The notes under the pieces are model-generated. The model saw only the letters and a list, made by a program, of their open reading frames with translations. It was not told where the DNA came from and ran no database searches. The position numbers were made by a program, and so were the translations under genes. This document shows, piece by piece, positions 1 through 13,700 of a DNA stretch of 64,000 nucleotides (its first letter is position 1; each line of letters begins with the position of its first letter). Origin of the DNA: Runella rosea (GTDB lineage: Bacteria; Bacteroidota; Bacteroidia; Cytophagales; Spirosomataceae); assembly GCF_003325355.1 (NCBI RefSeq), contig NZ_CP030850.1, forward strand, positions 5,821,501 through 5,885,500, in the 5' to 3' direction.

Positions 1-2
1 AA

Positions 3-1187
3 ATTACGCTCGATAGATCAAGCGGCTCTGGGTTGTTTGTAAGATCGGGGACATTTACCAATGCGGGAAAAATAACCTTGGGCTCGATAGCCGCTATAGG
101 AAGTTCTGGGATGCTGGTTGATGCAACATTTACCAATACTGCTACGGGAGAAACCACCATCACGAATACAAGCACAGGGATTTACAACAGGAGCGGCACC
201 GTAAACAATGCTGGGCTCATCACCTTGACCTCTTCCCCTACTGGCCTGAGAAATTCCGTCACGTTTACCAATCAAAGTTGCGGTAGACTAAACGTATTGA
301 ATGCGTTAAACAATGACGTAGGAGCAAATTTTACCAACCTGGGGTATGCCTTTGTGGGAGGTAACGTATCGGCGAGTGGTACCTTTACCAACAACGGTGT
401 GTTGATAAAAGGGTCTGTTTCTGGCACCATTATCAACGCCACCAATCCTTCGTTGATTGTCAATAATAACCCCACCAACAGCACGATCTTTACCTATGGA
501 GGTACGTACAACGGCATCATTGATGGTATTTTTACCGACCCCAATGCCACCGTTTCGGCTGGGATGTTTACCTCGCCCAATACCTTTACGCCCTCGGGAG
601 CGTTGCCGGGTGGCTCACAAACCCTCTACGCCAAAGTTACCCCGAGTGGCGGTTCCTGTTTTTACGTAGTTCCATTTACGTACGTAGTAACAATCCCTGC
701 CCCAGTTTTCAGTGTTCACCCGAGTAGCGCAAACAAATGTGCTGGAGTAGCAACTTCGTTTACCGTAGCCGCTGCCAATGCCTCATCGTATCAGTGGCAA
801 ATAAGTACCAACGGAGGCAATAATTGGGCAAACGTTGCTGCATCGGGAGTTTACACCAACGTCACAACCACAACCCTCAACATCAGCAACGTAACTGGAC
901 TTAACGGCAACCAATACCGCTGTGTGGCTACGGGAGCAGGAGGCAGTACCAACTCAAACGTGGCAACGCTGTCAGTAATTCCAGCCACCCTGACGCTGGT
1001 GAGCCCTACCGACGACATCAACACCAACGCAGGCACCAAACAAGCTGCTCAAACCATCACGGCCACCAACAAACTGACGGCACCCGCCCGCGTGAGCTAT
1101 CAGGCAGGCAATGCCATCACGCTTAGCCCAGGTTTTGCGGCAGACAACGGGGTAATCTTTCTCTCCCAAATAGGAGGGTGTAATTAG
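3..1187 (+). CDS. Secreted adhesin-like repeat protein, C-terminal part (5' end outside window)
   Basis: The frame is already open at base 3, so this is the last ~394 residues of a larger protein. A TTG at 33 is only an internal codon. The first part is Gly/Thr/Asn-rich beta-helix-type sequence with recurring 'TFTN' motifs. An Ig-like module follows (about bases 706-997) with the paired pattern 'YQWQISTNGG...YRCVATGAG'. The last ~60 residues form a tail ending 'ITLSPGFAADNGVIF...GGC', which resembles the 3-coathanger stack domain found at the C-terminus of Bacteroidota secreted proteins. The same modules in the same style ('[17 protein letters not shown]', 'FYVVPFTY', Ig) occur in the giant gene downstream, so the two are tandem paralogues. 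A cell-surface or secreted role is inferred. The binding partner is unknown. Confidence 0.85.
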   Translation: MTLDRSSGSGLFVRSGTFTNAGKITLGSIAAIGSSGMLVDATFTNTATGETTITNTSTGIYNRSGTVNNAGLITLTSSPTGLRNSVTFTNQSCGRLNVLNALNNDVGANFTNLGYAFVGGNVSASGTFTNNGVLIKGSVSGTIINATNPSLIVNNNPTNSTIFTYGGTYNGIIDGIFTDPNATVSAGMFTSPNTFTPSGALPGGSQTLYAKVTPSGGSCFYVVPFTYVVTIPAPVFSVHPSSANKCAGVATSFTVAAANASSYQWQISTNGGNNWANVAASGVYTNVTTTTLNISNVTGLNGNQYRCVATGAGGSTNSNVATLSVIPATLTLVSPTDDINTNAGTKQAAQTITATNKLTAPARVSYQAGNAITLSPGFAADNGVIFLSQIGGCN

Positions 1188-1239
1188 TCTTGAATTGTTT
1201 TACCCTACTTTTTTCAGAACGACTGCAATAGTAAATAAT

Positions 1240-1644
1240 ATGAGTGTTCAATCATTTATTCCAACGATTGATAGTGCGGTGTATTTGCCGCGCTTTCAAA
1301 CCAAAGAAGGCGAGCGGGCCATCGACCCACGCCGGATTGTGTACCTGAGTGCGCAGTTGAATTATACGCTGTTTTACCTAGACGACGGCGAGCAGGTCCT
1401 GACGTCGTTGTCGCTGAGTAGCTATGCCTTGCTGCTGGAAGACTACGGTTTTATCAGGGTACATAAATCCCATTTAATCAACGGCTATCACTTGAGTAAG
1501 TGCCGCCTAAACCTCAACCGGGAGCTTCGCTTGCCCAATGGTAAGGTAATCGAAGTGGCGCGCAGGCGCCATGTGGGGCTCAAAAAAAGGATAAGTAGTC
1601 AAGTGGGGAGTTGCGCCCAAAAATCTTTTACTGCTACCATCTAA
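1240..1644 (+). CDS. LytTR-only DNA-binding regulator (copy 1)
   Basis: A protein of 134 residues that is almost entirely one LytTR DNA-binding domain. Its key segments are 'RRIVYLSAQLNYTLFY', 'GFIRVHKSHLINGYHL' and 'LPNGKVIEVARRR'. There is no receiver, PAS or membrane segment, so any input must come from another protein or from expression level. The ATG at 1240 is preferred to the in-frame TTG at 1195 because homology to the two other copies in this window starts shortly after it. The gene lies between two adhesin genes, 52 bp after the first and 72 bp before the giant one, which suggests cotranscription or local control of the adhesins (inference). The domain assignment is firm; the target is unknown. 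Confidence 0.88.
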   Translation: MSVQSFIPTIDSAVYLPRFQTKEGERAIDPRRIVYLSAQLNYTLFYLDDGEQVLTSLSLSSYALLLEDYGFIRVHKSHLINGYHLSKCRLNLNRELRLPNGKVIEVARRRHVGLKKRISSQVGSCAQKSFTATI

Positions 1645-1716
1645 AAGGATTAAAAGGACCTTTTCCACGACCTATGATCCACAACCCATTCTAACAAGTT
1701 TTAAATTTTGCTACCA

Positions 1717-4700
1717 ATGAAAAAACTCTTTTATCTTTTTATGGCTTTGATGCTGAGCCATTCCCTCTTTGCTCAACCAGAAATAAACATAAAAGGTCGA
1801 AATGTGACTATTTTGAGCGGAGATACAAGCCCTTCGACGGACGATAATACGTCATTTAACCGACAGTATACTTCCGGAGCAACTGTAACGCAAACTTTTA
1901 CAATAGAAAACATCGGTACCACTACTTTAACCTTGACTGGAAATCCTTCTGTTACAGGTACAAATTCAAGTGATTTTACCGTTACTACAAGCCCCTCTTT
2001 GAGTATCCCTGCGGGAGGAAGTACCACATTTTCCATACGATTTGACCCCTCTGCTACCGGTACACGAACGGCAACAGTAACTGTCAATAATAACGACAGC
2101 AGCGAGGGTGCTTATACTTTTAATGTTTCGGGAATAGGGCAATCGACCACACAAGTTCGATGGGTAAATAATCAGGGAGCAAGCCGCCCATCAACCGTTA
2201 CTTTAGATGGCGTAACCTATCCTGTTTTTGCCAACACCTACACCGATATACAGAGTGCCATCAATGCCGCCGTAACGGATGATATTGTGTATATAACAAA
2301 CGGTTTATACCGAAACCCCAACGAAGCTACATCCAATAGCTGTGTATTCTCAGGAACAGGCCAGCAGTTTAATCTGTATCTGACCATTGAAAACAAAGGG
2401 ATTACCTTAACCTCGGAAACAGGAAATCACTGTACTTCCGATGCCCGTTTGGTTGGGTATGGAATATTTACCGATAATGCCGCAAATACCCAGATTCAAG
2501 GCTTACATCTTGACAGTGTGCGGGTAAATGGTTTTTGGGACACCAATTTTGCTACGGGAAGTCCCTATTCTCAGTCGGGGAATCTAAAAATAAGGAACAA
2601 TAAAATTTCCAATACAAGAGGACATGGTATAAAAACGGATACCGGTGGCCCCACGGGCGTCCCCATTAACAGAGGTGCCTGGGATATTACGGGTAACTAT
2701 TTTGAAAATATCGGTTTTTATAATGCAATGGGTGACTGCCCGACTCCTTCTCCAGTCACTGCCATTTGGTTAGGTGAAGCTGGGAATAGTTTTTTGATTT
2801 CGAATAATATTATTGATAATACCAAATGGGCGGGTATTTTGTGTGATGGCTACGGTGGCTATCAATCCATGAGTAGTTTTCCAAATTTGGATGGTGCCGT
2901 AACTATCTCAGGCAACAGAATTAACCGTACCGTAGATGCGGGGATTCAAATTGGTTTCTCCTCCGGAACGCCGGGTTACTATCCGACCAATGCCTACATT
3001 ACGCACAATACCATCACCAACGCCAATACCGGACAAAGTTTGGGCAGTGGGGCTATTACGGTGCTTTCGAGTAATGTCAAAGGTAAAAATATCATGTATA
3101 ATGATGTATCGACTTCTTTCAATGGCTTAGCCATAGATATTGCAGGGTGGGAAAGCGCGTCTGCCGCTAACCCAACTTATGTAAATTACAATAATTTTTA
3201 TAACCTGACGAGCGGCAGCTTTGGGGTTACGCACAAAGCCGGAATATCGCCAAACGGTCCTTACGGTACGGCTGATAACCTGACTTTTTATAATTTTGAA
3301 AATAACTATTGGGGAGCAGCAAATGGACCGATGTACACAACGAATCCGAGTGGGACGGGGGTTGCTCTGCGAAAAGAAACGGTAGCTATCAGTGGGCTCG
3401 TTTATTCGACCAGTGATTTTGACTTTACCCCGTATAGCACCACTGCAAACACAGTTTCGTCGGCGAGCCTTAGCTGCTGTCAGATACCTACTGCCAGTAT
3501 ATCCTATTCAGGTTCTCCATTTTCAACAAACGGCAGTACAGTCAGTGTCAATCGTACCGGTACACCTACGGGCACATTTACGTCAAGTCCGGCGGGATTG
3601 AATCTGAACGGAGATACCGGTCTGATCACCCCAAGTTTGAGTACGCCGGGTACCTATACAGTTACTTATCTCGTGGCAGCTTCAGGGAGTTGCAATGCGG
3701 TGACGGCCACTGCTTCGGTAACGATTGTTATCCCCGAAATGAACCTCAAAGGCAATGGTGTCAACATTGTTGACGGTGATACCAGCCCATCCACTACTGA
3801 CCACACCGATTTTGGTGCGCAGTTGGTCGCATCGGGCACGGTTGTCCGCACCTTTACCATCGAAAATACGGGTACGGGCGCATTGAACCTTTCGGGTAAC
3901 CCTTTGGTGAGTATCAGTGGCATAAATGCGGGAGATTTTACGGTGACTCAATTACCAACCACGCCCGTGGCAGCCACCAATGGCACCACCACTTTCCAAA
4001 TCACCTTTGACCCTTCAGCCGGTGGACTGCGAACCGCTACGGTGAGCATTGCCAATGATGACAGTGATGAAAATCCCTATACGTTTTCTATACAGGGAAC
4101 GGGGTCAACTACGTGCTCCCAAGTAGCTACCGCTACTCAATCAATGTCTTGGAATGGCTCTGTCAGCAATGACTGGACAAACCCCTGCAACTGGACGCCC
4201 AATGGTGTGCCCACTCAAACCAATCCCGTGGTGATTTCTAATGCCGTACCCGTCGTCATTCCTTCTGGGACAAATGCCGCGGCCAAATCAATCAGCCTCA
4301 ATGGCGGTTTCGGCAATAAAGCTTCGCTGACTATCAGTCAAGGTTCCGAACTGCGTATGGGCAGTACAGAATCTACGGTGACTAAGTTTAATATGGTGCA
4401 ATATGCCACCGTAACCAACAATGGCTTACTCATTCTTGAAACAAGCGGGGGCGGCGGGGTCAACAGTACGTTTGAGATGGGTCTTGATGACAACGTTTTC
4501 CATAACTATGGGGCAGTTGTGGTCAATTCTACCAATGCAACTCCTATTCAAATTGGCAATAATGGCTCCAATCCCTCCAATGCCACCTTCCACAATTACG
4601 CGTGTGCTACTTTTGCTAACTATAGCGGACAAATGTTGCTGAATAGCGCAGGAATCTCCTCTTTTAACAATACTGGGCTGTTCAGAACATTAGGGAATTT

Positions 4701-7700
4701 AGGCGCGGTAGGAACATTTACGAATCAAAACGGCGGCGTGGTATTTGTCGGAGGGACGCTAACTCATAATCCAATCACCACCAATAGCGGCTCAGTACGA
4801 GTAAATGCAAACCCCACCGCTACCACGATGTTTACCTATAATGGTACTTATAATGGTACAATTGAGATTTTTACAAATGCAGGACTCTCCAACTCGGCAG
4901 GTACTTACAATCAGACTACCAACACCTTTACTCCTTCAAATGGTCTTCCAGCAGGGTCTGTTCCTCTTTATATAAAAATAACATCGACGGCGAACAATTG
5001 CAGCTATATTGTACCTATTGTTTATCAAAATGGCTGTGCGCAATTAGCCACGGCCACAGATAACATGGGCTGGAATGGATCGGTAAGCTCCGACTGGACA
5101 AACCCCTGCAACTGGACTCCCAATGGTGTGCCAGGGGCTGGGAATGCGGTGGTCATTCCTACTTCTAGTACCTACCCGACGATTACGACGGGTACAAATG
5201 CTGCAGTTAAACAAGTGAACATAACAGGTAATGGGAGATTGACAATAGAAACAGGGGCTAATTTAATAGTCCAAAACAGTAACACTGGTCTTTATTTAAT
5301 TGACAATGCCCAGATCATTAATAGAGGTAGCACCACTGTCACAAATACCAATCCCAGTGTTCAAAATCAGTACACGGTTTATATGGCAGCTCCTACCACA
5401 ATATTCGATAATTATGGAACCCTTACGGCCAATGGTGCTCAAAATTGGGGGGGGTATCTTGCAGGAACTTTCAATAACAAAACGGGAGCCACGCTAACTG
5501 CCTCGGGTTACAGAGGTGTTTATATAGGAGCAGGAGGAAAAATTATCAATGAGAGTAATGCGACTATCAATGCAACTGGTTCAAATATTGGTTTAGTGCT
5601 AGACGGCCAAAATACAACCAGTAGCAATAGCGGTACTATCAACAGCAGTAAAATTGAAATAGTAAACGCAACCACGTTTACGAATCAGAACTGTGGCGTT
5701 ATTAAAACTACGGGTAACCTTGATATCTCAGGCAACTCCGTCTTTAATAATTATGGATATGCCAATATGGGAGGCGACTTGGGGCACTACATAGCTACTA
5801 CTAATAATTATGGGGTGCTTAAATATAACAACCTGGTGGGGAGTGTGAATAATACGACTAACTCAGTTGTTGTCAACAACTCCACTCCAATTTTTACGTT
5901 TGGTGCTTCGTATAATGGCAATGTGAATGGCATCTTTACGAATGAGGCTGCTACTACCTCTGCGGGTACATATACCCAAGCAACCAATACTTTCACCCCA
6001 TCGGGGGGATTGCCTACGGGTTCGCAGACCTTGTACGCCAAAATTACGCCAAACGGTGGAGCTTGCTTTTATGTAGTGCCGTTTACGTACAATAACACCT
6101 CTCCCGAAATGAACCTCAAAGGCAACGGTGTCAGTATTGTTGACGGTGATACCAGCCCATCCACTACTGACCACACCGATTTTGGTGCGCAGTTGGTCGC
6201 ATCGGGCACGGTTGTCCGCACCTTTACCATCGAAAATACGGGTACGGGCGCATTGAACCTTTCGGGTAACCCTTTGGTGAGTATCAGTGGCCCAAATGCG
6301 GGAGATTTTACGGTGACTCAATTACCAACCACGCCAGTGGCAGCCACCAATGGCACCACCACTTTCCAAATCACCTTTGACCCGTCGGCAAGTGGTTTAA
6401 GAACGGCTACCGTGAGCATTGCCAATAATGACAGCGATGAAAACCCTTACAATTTCAGTATTCAGGGAACGGGAGAAACTCCTCCCGCCATTTCGAACTC
6501 GCCAGCAAGTAAAATGGTATGCGTAGGTACCTCTACCACCTTTAATGTTTCGGCTACGGGGGCAACATCCTATCGATGGCAGGTGAGTACCAATGGCGGT
6601 GCTCAATACAATAACATCACTGATGGAGGGGTCTATTCCAACGCTGCTACTCCAACGTTATCCATTAGTAATACCACCGGTCTGAACAATTATATGTACA
6701 GATGTGTGGTAACAAATGGAGCTGGCAGTACAAACTCCAATGGAGCCACTTTAACGGCTCTTTCTTGTGGCCCCTGTGATATTCCCCAGTTTGAAGGCGG
6801 AGGATCAGTAATACTGTCAACCAACGCAGGCGGGCTCCCTAATTCATTTCATTCATTCGTTCCGTCCTGTACGGGTAATATCACGAATATTCGTTTAAAT
6901 TTAGCCACTTCGTTAACTTTGGTTGGCACCACATTAAGTTTAAATATTTACAATAGTTCAGGTGGGGGTATTGGCTCCGGCAGTCCTGTTCTGACCGGTA
7001 TAGAAGCCTCGGGTCCTCATGATTTCTCTTTCAACGTCCCGGTAGTTTCGGGGCAAACCTATTATTTTGGGTTTTCGGCTGTAGGGTTGAGCCTTGTAAA
7101 TTCAGTTGCTCTTGAAGGTTCGGCCGCAAATCCGTACTCAAGCGGAGGGATATCTTCCACGATAGGCGGTACGGTATCATTAAATGATGCGGTATTTTTG
7201 ATAAATATAACCGCGACCCCTCCTGAAATCAACCTCAGAGGAAACGGCAACAGCATCGTCGGCGACGGGACCAATACTCCGTCTGCCGCCGACCATACCG
7301 ATTTTGGTTCTGCCTTGGTCACGGGCGGAACCGTAACGCGCACCTTTACCATTGAAAATACGGGCTCAGGTACGTTGAACTTAAGCGCCAACAACCCCAG
7401 AGTGACGCTGACCGGTCACACGTCTGACTTTACTGTAACGACCCAGCCCTCTGCGGCAAGTATTGGGTCTAACGGCAATTCAACTTTCGGTATCACGTTC
7501 GACCCTACCGTTACTGGAACGCGAACGGCGATAGTAAGCATTGCCAATGATGATTCAAACGAAAACCCCTACACTTTTAACATTCAGGGAACCGGTACGC
7601 TGCCTGCTGATTACAGCATCACCACCACCGGAGGCAACGTAGTTATTACCGACATAACGGGCACGGGCGAAACCCTTGAAGTATCGCAAAGCGGCAGCAA

Positions 7701-10700
7701 CATTCGTTTTAACGTCACTGGCAAAACATACAGCATAGATGGTGGTGCCACAACGCCGTTTACCACGCCTGCCGATATTGCCCTTGCCGGCAAAACTGGC
7801 ATTACCATCAATGCAGGCAATGGCAATGATGTCATCAATGTCGGTGCATTTAGCGCCAACCTGCCTGGTCTGACCATCAACGGTGGTACAGGTGATGACC
7901 AGGTGAATTTCAATGGCGATATCACCTTCGCTGCCAATACCAACCTGGATGTGGATTTGCAAAACGATGATGCCACCCCCGGCACCGATCAGGTTACCTT
8001 TACCAACAGTGCCAACCTGGTGCTCTCAGGCACCGGTGCCGCTGTAATAAAAGTGAGCCGCAACATTAACTTTAGCAATGGCACAGCTTCACTCGAAACG
8101 ACCAACGGCAACCTAACCCTGGAAGCCAATCAACAGGCCACGGCCACTACGGGCAACTTCATCGGAATAGCAGTCAGTGGCGCTACGGTAAGGGTCAATG
8201 GCACAGGAACCCTGACGGTCAGAGGCAAAAGTGGCAACGACTCGGTAATCAACCAATTTGGTATTTTGGTACAAAATGGAGGATTGATCAGTGGTGGCAC
8301 TAACGCCACGGCCACCATAGAAGGCTCAGCGGGTGCTGGATCAGCCAATGGCAACATTGGCGTATATGTCACAGGTACCAATGCACGCATTAGCTCCTTG
8401 GGTGGGAATGTATCGGTTGTGGGTTCGGGAGGAAGTACGGGCGCCAGTTCTACTGGCCGGGGTGTAGCCGTAACCACAAATGGAACCATCACTGCGGGGG
8501 GCAGCGGCACTGTGACCGTGAGTGGTACGGGCGGTGCAGGCACGGGTAACTTTAACGCAGGGGTTTATGTAGCAGGTTCGACAAATACCTTTATTACATC
8601 CTCCAGTGGAAATGTGAGCGTTACTGGAGTCGGTGGTGGAACCGGCTCTGGTAACAATAATTACGGTATTTGGATGGAATTGGGTGGCACCATTACCGCC
8701 GGTGGCACCGGTACAGTAACGGTAAGCGGACAGGGGGGCGGAACTACTGGTGGCAGCAATTTTGGGGTTAAAACAGCAAGTTCCGGCGCTCAAATCACTT
8801 CAAGTGGGGGCAATATAACCGTAACTGGCATCGAAGGTAGCGGGTCAGGCAGCATTGGCATCAGTCATACACTTCCGGCTGCGCTCACCACGGCGACGAA
8901 TGATGGTAACATCACCCTCATCGCCAACAGCATGGATTTGGGTGGCACCGTCAGCACCCAATTGCTTGGCAACACCACCGTGCGCCCATACACCAACAAC
9001 GTGCCAATCAACTTGGGTACGAGTTCAAATACCATCAGTGGGCCGCTGGGTCTCAGCGATGCTGAGTTAGATCAGGTTACCACGGGCACCCTCATCTTTG
9101 GCAATAGCAACAGCGGTAACCTCACGGTTTCCGCAGATATCACCCGCCCCGCCAGCACCAATGTACAACTCGTCAGCGGTGGCGATGTGCTGATGAACGG
9201 CGGCGGATTCAATACCGGCGGCGGCACCTTATTACTCGACCCCGGCACTTCTCCCAAAGCAGTGAAACCTACTTTTAACGGCACAGACGTAACGGCAACG
9301 ACCCTTTCTTTTGCCGGTGATTTAAGCATCGCCCTCAACGGAACAACCGCAGGTGATGGCACCGGCAGTACCTACTCGCAACTCAAAGTGGCAGGTGCGG
9401 TGAACCTGACGGGCGTAGCTTTACTTTTTGAGGGAAGTTATGTGCCCGTAGGCGGTGAAACCTTCACCCTCATAGACAATGATGGCTCCGATGCCGTTAC
9501 GGGAACATTTACCGGATTGGCGGAAGGAGCAACCCTTTCCAATTTCCGGGAAAGCGGCTTAAATGCGACCATTAGTTATACAGGCGGTTCGGGCAATAAT
9601 GATGTGGTAATTGTGATTGCGGTCAATAATACCAACCCCACCATCATGGCCGCCGCCGCCGTTACCCGTCAACAGAGCACTCCCGGTTCAAGTGTTACCA
9701 TCGCCACGGTCAACGACTCCGAAACGCCCGCCGGAAATCTGGTCGTCACGGCGACGACGGTTCCGACGGCCATCACTGTGACCAATATTGTCAATACTTC
9801 AGGTACTATCACCGCCACCATAGCGGCCAATTGTTCCGCGGTAATTGGCAATAACACGGTGGTGCTGACGGTGACCGATGGCAACGGCGGCACGGCTACG
9901 GCCAACTTTACGGTCAATGTGACGGCCAATACGCCCCCAACGCTGACCTACAACAATGCCATCATCAGCTCTGGCGCAGGCGGCACTATTCTTCCGGCTA
10001 CCGGCCCAGTTGATAATGGCGCGACCCAAGTTTTCCTGCAGAGCGTTTCTCCTTCTCCATCTCCGGCCACCATTACGGTGAATAATTTAACCGGTGCAGT
10101 GACTGTTCCTAACACTATTCCGGTAGGCATTTACACCATCACGGTCGTTGCTTCGGATGTATGCACGACCGACACCGCGGTTCCCATCATGCTGACTGTG
10201 CAATCGGCTGATTATACCATCACTACCACCGGCGGCAACGTAGTCATTACCGATGTAACTGGCACAGGCGAAACCCTTGCCGTGAGTGAAAGCGGAGGTG
10301 GAAGTAACATCCGATTCAACGTCGCGGGTAAAACGTACAGCATAGATGGCGCGGCAGCGCAGTCGTTCAACGTAACTCCGGCCGATGTGCCGCTTTCCGG
10401 AAAAACAAGCCTAACCATCAATGCGGGCGTTGGCAACGACGTTATCAATGTAGGTGCTTTCACGGCCACCTTGCCTTCCATCACCATCAACGGCGGCACC
10501 GGCGACGACCAAGTATTTATGAACGGAGACATTACTTTTGCCGTCAATGCCAACCTGAATCTTGACCTGCAAAATGATGACGCAAGCCCCGGCACCGATG
10601 CCGTCACGTTTGCGACCGGTGCCAATCTGGTACTTTCAGGTACGGGGGCTGCCACGGTCAAAGTGAGCAAAAACGTTACGTTCAATACAGGAAGTACGCT

Positions 10701-13700
10701 TATTACGGTCAACGGCAATCTCACCGTCGAGGCCAATCAGCAGGCTATACCTACCGCCGGTAATTTTATCGGAGTGCTCATCACAGGCACAAATACCCAA
10801 CTCCAAACGTCTATTAACGGCACCCTCACGGTGAAAGGCAAAGGCGGAGATGATGCGTCAGGAAGCCAACAGGGAGTCAAACTGGCGGCGGGAGGGAAAA
10901 TCCTCGGCGGTGAAGGGGCCAATGCCGTTATGGTCGTGGGAACTGGTGGAGCCTCCAGCGGTAGCAGTAATTATGGTGTTTGGTTAACCGATGCCAATTC
11001 CCGTATATTTTCGTTGGGCGGACCGGTCAACGTAACCGGTACCGGTGGCGGCTCAGGAACGAGCGGCGGGAATGTGGGGGTACGAGTGACAAGCTCCGGT
11101 GAGATTACCTCTGCCGGGGGCAACGTTACTGTTGTCGGACAGGGTGGATTAAATGCCACCGGCAATTCCAATTCGGGAATATCGGTGCAGGCTTCAGGCA
11201 AAATTACTTCCAATGATACGGGTGGCAATGTCACGATTACCGGCACAGGAGGAGGCTCGGGGGCAAGTGCATTAAATGCAGGCATTTTTTTAGCGGACGG
11301 TGAACTGTCCGCCGGTGGTTCCGGAACGGTCGATATCACCGGTCAAGGCGGTGCGGGGACCGGAATTTCCAACAATGGATTAGCCCTTGAAGGCTTAGTC
11401 ACTTCGAAAGGCGGAAATATTACATTGACCGGAAAGCTCGGTGGCGGAAGCCTGGGTACCTATGGTATATACATGTCCAAACAAATGTCTGCTCCTGTAT
11501 CAAGCATTCTAACCAATGTTCACGGCGGCAATATCTCCATCATTACCAACAGTTTTTACATTGTAAATGCACCTGACATCAGAACCACTGCCGCCGGCAG
11601 CGTGACCATCAAACCTTTCACCGCCGGCAAAGAGATCAGTATTTTTGGGGGTTTTGATGGGGTCACCGACCCTCTCATGCTCTCCGACTTTGAATTGGAT
11701 AGAATCAGTACGGGCACACTCATCATCGGTGATGCCACCGCGGGGGACGTCACCGTTGGAGCCGTGATTGATCGCCCAACTGCTACCAATGTACAACTCA
11801 TCAGTAGCGGTGATGTGGTCATCAGCGGAGGAAGTATTAATACCAACGGCGGTACACTGTTACTCGACCCCGGCACCTCGCCCAAAGCCGTGAAACCTAC
11901 TTTTAACGGCACCGACGTAACGGCAACTACCCTTTCTTTTGCCGGCGATTTACAAATTGCCATCAACGGAACAACCGAAGGTGATGGTACCGGCAGTACG
12001 TACTCGCAACTTAAAGTAGCAGGATCGGTGAACTTGACAGGCGTAGATTTACTCTTAACAGGTTCTTACACCCCCACCGGCAGCGAGACCTTCACTATTA
12101 TTGACAATGACGGCAGCAGCGACGCCATCACGGGTACTTTCAACGGTTTGGCGCAGGGAGCCACTCTTCCCAATTTCAGAGGAAGTGGCCTCAACGCTAC
12201 GATTTCCTATACGGGAGGCGACGGAAACGACGTGGTGATCAGTGTGGCGGTTGTTAATCCTGACTATACCATCACCACCGCAGGCAATAGCCTCATTATC
12301 AATGATGTATCGGGCAATGGAGAGACGTTGGATATCAGCCAAAACAGCACCAATATTCGTTTCAACGTCACGGGGCGTAAGTTTAGTTTGAATGGCGGCA
12401 TCGCCACCAACTTCCCCGCCGACCTAGCCCTGGCGGGCAAAACAAGCATTACGGTCAATACGGCCGTCGGCAACGACATCATCAATATTGGTGCTTTTAG
12501 TAGTAATCTCCCGTCGCTCACCATCAACGGCGGTACGGGCGACGATGCCGTGAACTTCAACGGCAACCTTACCTTGGCCGCCAATGCCAATCTGGACTTA
12601 GATCTACAAAACGACGATGCTACCCCCGGCACCGACGCCGTAGTGATTGCATCCAATGCCGTCGTGACACTTTCAGGAACAGGCACGGCCACGGTGAAGG
12701 TGAGTAAAAACCTGACGGTCAATACCGGTGGCAGCCTGATTACCCAAAACGGCAACCTCACCGTTGAGACCAATCAGCAGACAACCCCCACAACCGGGGA
12801 TTTTTTTGGAGTTGATGTCAATGGTGGCACACTCAAAGTAACGGGCAGCGGGCAGGCAAGCGTGAAAGGGAAAAACGGTACAGAGGGCTTTAAATCGGGG
12901 ATTTTGGTCAACAACGGCGGCCTTATTGAAGGAGGAACCGCACAACTCTCGGTAATAGGTACGGGCGGAATGGCCAATGGAAACCGAGGCGTGATGGTCA
13001 TGGGTGCCAATTCTAAAATCACCTCGTCGGGAGGAAATGTAAACGTAACGGGGGAAGGCGGAGGCTTCGTTGGTGCTCCTGAAAGTGGCAGTGGTAATCA
13101 AAGCGGGGTAGAAGTGAAAACCTCGGGCATGATTACCGCCGGAGGTACCGGCAACGTGACGGTGCTAGGAACCGGCGCAAGCTTATCCAAAGGCTTTGCT
13201 ATTGGCGTACATATTAATGGCGGAACGATCACCTCATTGGGCGGCAACGTAAGCGTGACGGGGCAAGGGGGAGGAACCGGTACGGCTCGCAGCAACTACG
13301 GAGTACACCTTGAAAGCTCGGGATTGCTCTCGGCGGGAGGTGCCGGTACCGTGACGGTCCGTGGTACCGGGGGCACTGGAACAGATGGGGGAAATGAAGG
13401 TATTAAACTGACAGGAAGTGCCATTACTTCTGCCAACGGCAACATCAGCCTGACCGGACAGGCAGGAGGAATGAGTACGAGCAGTAGAAATAGAGGTATA
13501 ATATTAGAAGAGGCCAGCCGGGTGGCAGCGGGTGGCACAGGCTCAGTAACCGTAGAAGGAACGGGTTCGAGCAGTACAGAAAGTTATAACTATGGAGTTC
13601 AAATTGATAACCTTACTTGTGAAATCACCACCAATAATGGAAATATCCGAATCATTGGACAGGGCGGCCAAGGCCTTCCTTCAGTCTTTGCCAACTCTAC

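Noticed and set aside
1195-1239. TTG start for LytTR copy 1
   Set aside because: It adds 15 residues with no match to the paralogues, whereas the ATG at 1240 lies just upstream of the conserved part.
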